Below, one piece after another: positions 30,169 to 33,676 of a stretch of 33,676 bases of DNA (positions within the stretch are counted from its first letter, which is position 1; each line of letters begins with the position of its first letter). A program made the position numbers and the translations under genes. Origin of the DNA: a bacterium (lineage in GTDB: Bacteria; Planctomycetota; Planctomycetia; Gemmatales; Gemmataceae); assembly GCA_017308215.1 (NCBI GenBank), contig JAFKFQ010000201.1, positions 11,322 through 44,997 on the forward strand, in the 5' to 3' direction. The notes beneath the pieces are model-generated. The model did no database searches and was not told the origin of the DNA. It saw nothing but the letters and a program-made list of their open reading frames with translations.

Positions 30169-31587
30169 TCACTTCGCTGCGGCCGGGACGCCGTGGAAGA
30201 ACAGCCACGAGATCACCAGGCCGATCCAGATCACGAACCCGAACAAGCTCACCACGTACACCAGCGCCAGCCGCCCCAGCCCCTCCGCCCACAGCCGGCG
30301 CACGTTCGTCGCCAGCCCGATGGCGAAGAACGTCAGCACGAAGAACAGCCGGCGGAACACGTCGGCCTGGTCGGTCCCGCGCTTCAGGTCGGCGATCGCC
30401 TCCGGGTGCCACGCGCCGACGGCAAAGAACGCCCCGAACGTCAGCGCGTAGCCGAACACGAACTTCGGGAACCGCTCCCAGATCTCCCGCAGCGGCAACC
30501 GGCTCGCGCCCGGGCGGCGGTCGATCTTCCACGCCCACACGGCCGACAGCACCACCGCCCACACCCCGATGAACACGTCGATGAACACCTTCACCGTCGT
30601 CGTCGTCAGCGCCATCCACTTGCGGGCCGGGTCGGCCGGGTCGGGGTAGAACAGCGCCGCCGTCATCTCGCCGCTGGAGAACGCAGCCCCGTCCGTCTTC
30701 ACCGCCAGCCCCATCCACCCGGCGGCGACCATCGGGTCGTTCGGCAGCAGCAGGTGCGCCAGCCCCGGCAGCACCAGCATCTCGATCACCGCGAACACGA
30801 CGACGAGCGACGACACCATCACCGGCACCACCGGCCGGGCGCGGATGGCGGCGCCGGTCGTGATCGCCGCGGTCACGCCGCAGATCGAGATGCCCGACGC
30901 CAGCGGCGCCGCCCACTCGCGGCTGAACCCGAACAGCTTGCGGGCGATCAGGTACACCAGCGCCCAGTAAACGAGGTACGCCTCGATGATCGCCGCCAGC
31001 CCGCGGAACAGGATCGCCGCCGCCCGCCCCGACTCCTCCGCCGCCTTCGCACCGAGCACGGCGCCGTAGATGACGATGCCGGTCTTGATGAACAGTTCCG
31101 GCCGCGCCGCGTCCTTGAACCACGCCCCCGCCCGCGGCCACAGGTTGCCGAGGAGCAGCCCGCCGACGAGCGCGAGCAGGTAGCCGGCCTCGCCGGTGAG
31201 CCCGAGCGACCAGCCGACGCCTGGCGGGAGCTTCTTCGGGTTCGCCGCGAGGTGGGCGTTGTGCCCGGCGACCCAGCACGCGAACGCCAGCGCGAACAGG
31301 ACGGCGAACCGCCCCGCGAAGCGGGCCGAGCTCGCGCCGAGGAACGCCGCCCCGGCCGACAGCACGACGAGGAGGAACGCGAACGTGGCGGCGACCGCGC
31401 CGGCACCGGTCAGTCCGGCGAACGACGCCGCGGCCGGCACAATCGCCTTCGCCGGGTCGGCCCACTCCTTCACGCTGGCGGCCCAGCCGAGGAGGTTCGC
31501 GCCGGCCAGCGCGCACAGGCTGAGCCCCACGACGAGGGTGCCGAGGAACACGGCGAGAACGTCTTCGGAGCGGAACCAGGATTTCAT
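30169..31587 (-). CDS. YeiH/UPF0324-family putative sulfate exporter with N-terminal extension
   Basis: The 472-residue membrane protein belongs to the YeiH family (putative sulfate or small-anion exporters). The family core shows ELFIKTGIVIYGAVLG, the signature GISICGVTAAITTGAAIRA and WMALTTTTVKVFIDVFIGVW. Family members are usually about 340-350 residues; here about 120 additional N-terminal residues add three more hydrophobic segments (for example VLAVFLGTLVVGLSLCALAG and AAATFAFLLVVLSAGAAFLG). The function is predicted only; no sulfur genes are adjacent. A 58-residue membrane protein gene is downstream. The start ATG 31587 fits the first hydrophobic segment. Confidence 0.85.
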   Translation of the reverse strand: MKSWFRSEDVLAVFLGTLVVGLSLCALAGANLLGWAASVKEWADPAKAIVPAAASFAGLTGAGAVAATFAFLLVVLSAGAAFLGASSARFAGRFAVLFALAFACWVAGHNAHLAANPKKLPPGVGWSLGLTGEAGYLLALVGGLLLGNLWPRAGAWFKDAARPELFIKTGIVIYGAVLGAKAAEESGRAAAILFRGLAAIIEAYLVYWALVYLIARKLFGFSREWAAPLASGISICGVTAAITTGAAIRARPVVPVMVSSLVVVFAVIEMLVLPGLAHLLLPNDPMVAAGWMGLAVKTDGAAFSSGEMTAALFYPDPADPARKWMALTTTTVKVFIDVFIGVWAVVLSAVWAWKIDRRPGASRLPLREIWERFPKFVFGYALTFGAFFAVGAWHPEAIADLKRGTDQADVFRRLFFVLTFFAIGLATNVRRLWAEGLGRLALVYVVSLFGFVIWIGLVISWLFFHGVPAAAK

Positions 31588-31729
31588 GACGGGCGTCGCG
31601 GCGGCGGGGCGGGCACCCCGCCGTTATACGGCCCCTGTGTCGGGCGAGCACTCGCGCCTCGACCCGGGGCGGACCATCCAAAGCCTGTTCCCGTCCGGGA
31701 ATTTCGATTGACCGGTCGCGGGCGATATG

Positions 31730-31743
31730 TGAAGATATTTTCA
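31730..31743. promoter_or_regulatory. AT-rich palindrome in promoter region of lipoprotein/DUF1559 pair 3
   Basis: TGAAGATATTTTCA is a 14-bp palindrome with one mismatched pair, inside an AT island (about 31700-31750) in GC-rich DNA. It lies 87 bp before the lipoprotein ATG. A TTGACC (31708-31713) could act as a -35 box, but no good -10 is at 16-18 bp. The site may be an operator. The rest of the 242-bp gap 31588-31829 shows no gene. Confidence 0.3.
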
Positions 31744-31829
31744 TCGTTCGCCAGGTGGGTAACTCGCCCCACCGGTACGCGACTCTCCAACCTGTTGCCC
31801 GCCACCCATCCGCCCGGGGATTTCCCCCT

Positions 31830-32258
31830 ATGTCGGCGTTGCGCCTGTCGGTCGCTTTCGCGTTCGTATCCGCTCTCGTCGTCCTCGGCTGCGGGTCGTC
31901 CGACCCCAAGCGGCACGCCGTCAGCGGGACCGTGACCTACAAGACCGTCCCGATTTCCAACGGCACCATCACCTTCATCCCCGACGACCCGGCCGTGAAG
32001 TCGTCCGGCGGGGCGGCGGTGAAGGACGGGAAGTTCGAGATCGCCGCGGCGGCCGGGCTGTTCCCCGGGAAGTACAAGGTGTCGATCAACTACCCCGACC
32101 CGAAGCGCACCCCACCGGCCCCCAAGGAGGGCGAGGCGCCGGGCGAGAGCGGGCGCGAGGTGATGGACCTGCTCCCGGCCAAGTACAACCGCGACACCGA
32201 GCTCCGCGCCGAGGTGAAGGCGGACGGCTCGAACGCGCTCACGTTCGACCTGAAGTAG
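31830..32258 (+). CDS. Lipoprotein with carboxypeptidase-regulatory-like domain, partner of DUF1559 gene 3
   Basis: The 142-residue product has a lipobox LVVLGC (Cys 21) and a beta fold: [40 protein letters not shown], ending LTFDLK. This is the planctomycete lipoprotein type also seen at 28463. It ends 68 bp before DUF1559 gene 3 on the same strand, with a small GC hairpin between, so the two are probably co-expressed. A long acidic loop ([20 protein letters not shown]) is a feature of this subfamily. The molecular role is unknown. Confidence 0.85.
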   Translation: MSALRLSVAFAFVSALVVLGCGSSDPKRHAVSGTVTYKTVPISNGTITFIPDDPAVKSSGGAAVKDGKFEIAAAAGLFPGKYKVSINYPDPKRTPPAPKEGEAPGESGREVMDLLPAKYNRDTELRAEVKADGSNALTFDLK

Positions 32259-32264
32259 TCCTCC

Positions 32265-32283
32265 CCGGGGCGGCGCGCCCCGG
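32265..32283 (+). terminator. Small GC hairpin between lipoprotein and DUF1559 gene 3
   Basis: CCGGGGCG (32265-32272) and CGCCCCGG (32276-32283) pair exactly with a 3-base loop, seven bases after the lipoprotein stop. Without a T-run it is more likely an attenuator or mRNA-processing stem that sets the ratio of the two proteins. Confidence 0.4.
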
Positions 32284-32326
32284 TCCTTCGCCCATTATTC
32301 ATGTCACGCCCAGAGGGTTTCGTCAC

Positions 32327-33265
32327 ATGAGATCGCGTCGCGGGTTCACGCTGATCGAGCTGTTGGTCGTCATCGCCATCATCGCCATCCTCATCGGACT
32401 GCTGCTCCCGGCCGTGCAGAAGGTCCGCGAGGCCGCCGCCCGGGCCAAGTGCAGCAACAACCTCAAGCAACTCGGCCTCGGGATGCACAACTACCACGAC
32501 GCCAACGGCAACCTGATCCCGATCATGGGGCCGAACGGGTGCTGCTGGGGCACTTGGACCATCCTGATGCTGCCGTTCGTCGAGCAGCAGGCGGCCTACA
32601 ACCTGTACACGAACTGGGGCGGGACCGACTCGGGGAATACGAACTTCCCGACCAGCGGTCCGGCGGGCGTGCGCTACGGCGGCGCGCCGAACTCCACCAA
32701 CGTGACGGGCAAGCGGTACTCCGTCTTCACCTGCCCGAGCGACCAAGAGAACGCCCCGATCAGCCCGCTCACGAATCACAACTACGCCATGAACGCCGGC
32801 ACCGGCGGGACGTTCCGCACCACCCCGAACGGGGCGGTGTCGGGCATCCCGATCCTCGGCGGGATGGGCGACGGCGGCGATCTGAAGAAGAAGATCCGGC
32901 TCACCGACGTGACCGACGGGCTGACCAACACGCTGATGTTCATGGAGGTCCGGCAGGGGCAGGGGAGCGACCTGCGCGGGTTCCTCTGGTGGGGCGATGC
33001 GTCCGGGGCGAGCACCATGTTCGCCCCGAACACGTCCACCCCGGACCAGGTCTACACCTCCGGGTACTGCAACAACCAGCCGACCACCGGGATGCCCTGC
33101 ACCGGGACCGGCGGGGCGGTGTTCTACTCCCGCAGCCGCCACACCGGCGGGGTGAACGCCTGCCTCGGCGACGGGAGCGTGCGGTTCACCCGCAACAGCA
33201 TCACCCCCGCCAACTGGCAGTACATGGGGCCGATCAGCGACGGCACGGTCATCCAGTTGGACTGA
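32327..33265 (+). CDS. DUF1559 pseudopilin-like protein 3
   Basis: The 312-residue protein begins [20 protein letters not shown] with a short leader and a Gly/Phe prepilin-peptidase site, then the DUF1559 block ([20 protein letters not shown]). The secreted domain has [23 protein letters not shown] and the C-terminal [20 protein letters not shown]. The start is strongly supported by GAGGG eight bases upstream. It follows its lipoprotein partner, the reverse of the order at DUF1559 gene 2. The coding sequence for the first 40 residues is almost the same, base for base, as in the other two copies, although the rest has diverged. Confidence 0.92.
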   Translation: MRSRRGFTLIELLVVIAIIAILIGLLLPAVQKVREAAARAKCSNNLKQLGLGMHNYHDANGNLIPIMGPNGCCWGTWTILMLPFVEQQAAYNLYTNWGGTDSGNTNFPTSGPAGVRYGGAPNSTNVTGKRYSVFTCPSDQENAPISPLTNHNYAMNAGTGGTFRTTPNGAVSGIPILGGMGDGGDLKKKIRLTDVTDGLTNTLMFMEVRQGQGSDLRGFLWWGDASGASTMFAPNTSTPDQVYTSGYCNNQPTTGMPCTGTGGAVFYSRSRHTGGVNACLGDGSVRFTRNSITPANWQYMGPISDGTVIQLD

Positions 33266-33282
33266 CGCCGCGTTCGCCCGCG

Positions 33283-33477
33283 TCATCGACACCGCCGCCC
33301 CGGCGCGGCGGTCAGGTCGAGCATGCACACCACCGCGTCCAGCCCGGTGCGGAACCCGCCGCGCCGCAGCGTGTAGGCGGCGCGCTGCTCGGGCGTCAGC
33401 CCGCGCACGTCGTCGTCGGACAGGACCGCCAGCCGCCCGGCGCTCGCATCGGCCGGGTGTTCGTAGACGTGATACAT
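33283..33477 (-). CDS. Small hypothetical protein
   Basis: The 64-residue product (MYHVYEHPADASAGRLAVLS, then DDDVRGLTPEQRAAYTLRRG) is cytoplasmic, with a helix-rich middle and a C-terminal VVCMLDLTAAPGRRCR. GGGAGGGAGG lies just upstream of ATG 33477, an excellent ribosome site, which is the main reason to accept it. It converges on DUF1559 gene 3 with 17 bases between stops. I do not recognise it. Confidence 0.65.
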   Translation of the reverse strand: MYHVYEHPADASAGRLAVLSDDDVRGLTPEQRAAYTLRRGGFRTGLDAVVCMLDLTAAPGRRCR

Positions 33478-33582
33478 CGGCCCCTCCCTCCCACATTCCC
33501 GGTCGGAAACCGCCCGGGCGGCCGCCAGCCTCTCCCTTCTGGTGACTCGCCCGGACGGCCCAGAGTGATTTCCCCGCCCGAC

Positions 33583-33623
33583 CCCGAACGGCCCGCCGTC
33601 TCTCCCCTCGGCGGGCCGTCGGG
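33583..33623. terminator. Hairpin near the right end of the window
   Basis: ACGGCCCGCCG (33588-33598) pairs with CGGCGGGCCGT (33609-33619) around a 10-base loop, and the flanks CCCGA/TCGGG extend the stem with one bulge. It lies in non-coding DNA upstream of the 64-residue gene. It could be the terminator of an unseen gene or another palindromic repeat. Nothing else is recognised from 33478 to the end. Confidence 0.4.
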
Positions 33624-33676
33624 TCGGTGAGGCCGCTCGTCTCGACGCTCGCGTCGAGCGCGGCGGCCTGTTCCAG

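Noticed and set aside
1..33676. A complete secretion, phage, secondary-metabolite or defence island
   Set aside because: Apart from the hairpins, the genes are metabolic, envelope or housekeeping with uniform composition, and no machinery genes for such systems were seen.

Overview
The window is GC-rich DNA from a planctomycete, most likely of the Gemmata group (family Gemmataceae). The evidence is three DUF1559 pseudopilin-like proteins with the planctomycete N-terminal signature, short lipoproteins beside them, an Uma2-family protein, strong GC bias at third codon positions, and many intergenic hairpin repeats. The assignment rests on gene content, not on a database match. No rRNA, tRNA, CRISPR array, transposase or phage gene was seen.

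Layout, left to right. 1-4549: a HEAT-repeat exported protein, a sugar-1-phosphate nucleotidyltransferase, an exported thioredoxin-like protein, a Xer tyrosine recombinase and a 71-residue protein, all on the minus strand. 4808-11293 (plus): an MFS transporter with a large extra domain, an MBL-fold hydrolase, an eukaryote-type UDP-sugar pyrophosphorylase, ManC and RuvX. 11302-14520 (minus): AccC, AccB and a broken M24 peptidase, the remains of a classic pepP-accB-accC cluster. 14703-17536: a PH-like membrane protein convergent with an overlapping DUF58 / GNAT / BatD-like operon. 17608-21824 (plus): Uma2, a sigma-54 activator, DUF1559 protein 1 and a lipoprotein. 21830-26793 (minus): a sodium:solute symporter, a MurQ-kinase fusion and a GHL10 glycosidase, which read together as a peptidoglycan-glycan salvage operon. 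26970-33477: a YciI-like protein, DUF1559 proteins 2 and 3 with carboxypeptidase-regulatory-like lipoproteins, a proline-rich lipoprotein, a 58-residue membrane protein, a YeiH-type transporter and a 64-residue protein.

The most unusual signal is intergenic. At least three kinds of large inverted repeat sit tightly between genes: (i) a composite two-hairpin element of about 230-270 bp (1-231 and 7781-8038, with shorter relatives at 9452-9570 and 29860-29885); (ii) long imperfect hairpins whose arms are built from short tandem units (1988-2100, 6854-6950, 10710-10837); (iii) perfect 27-bp-arm hairpins (13320-13384, 28987-29052). Several touch or supply start codons, stop codons or promoter boxes of the adjacent genes. 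The best candidates for new biology here are this hairpin layer and the salvage operon with its fused MurQ-kinase.
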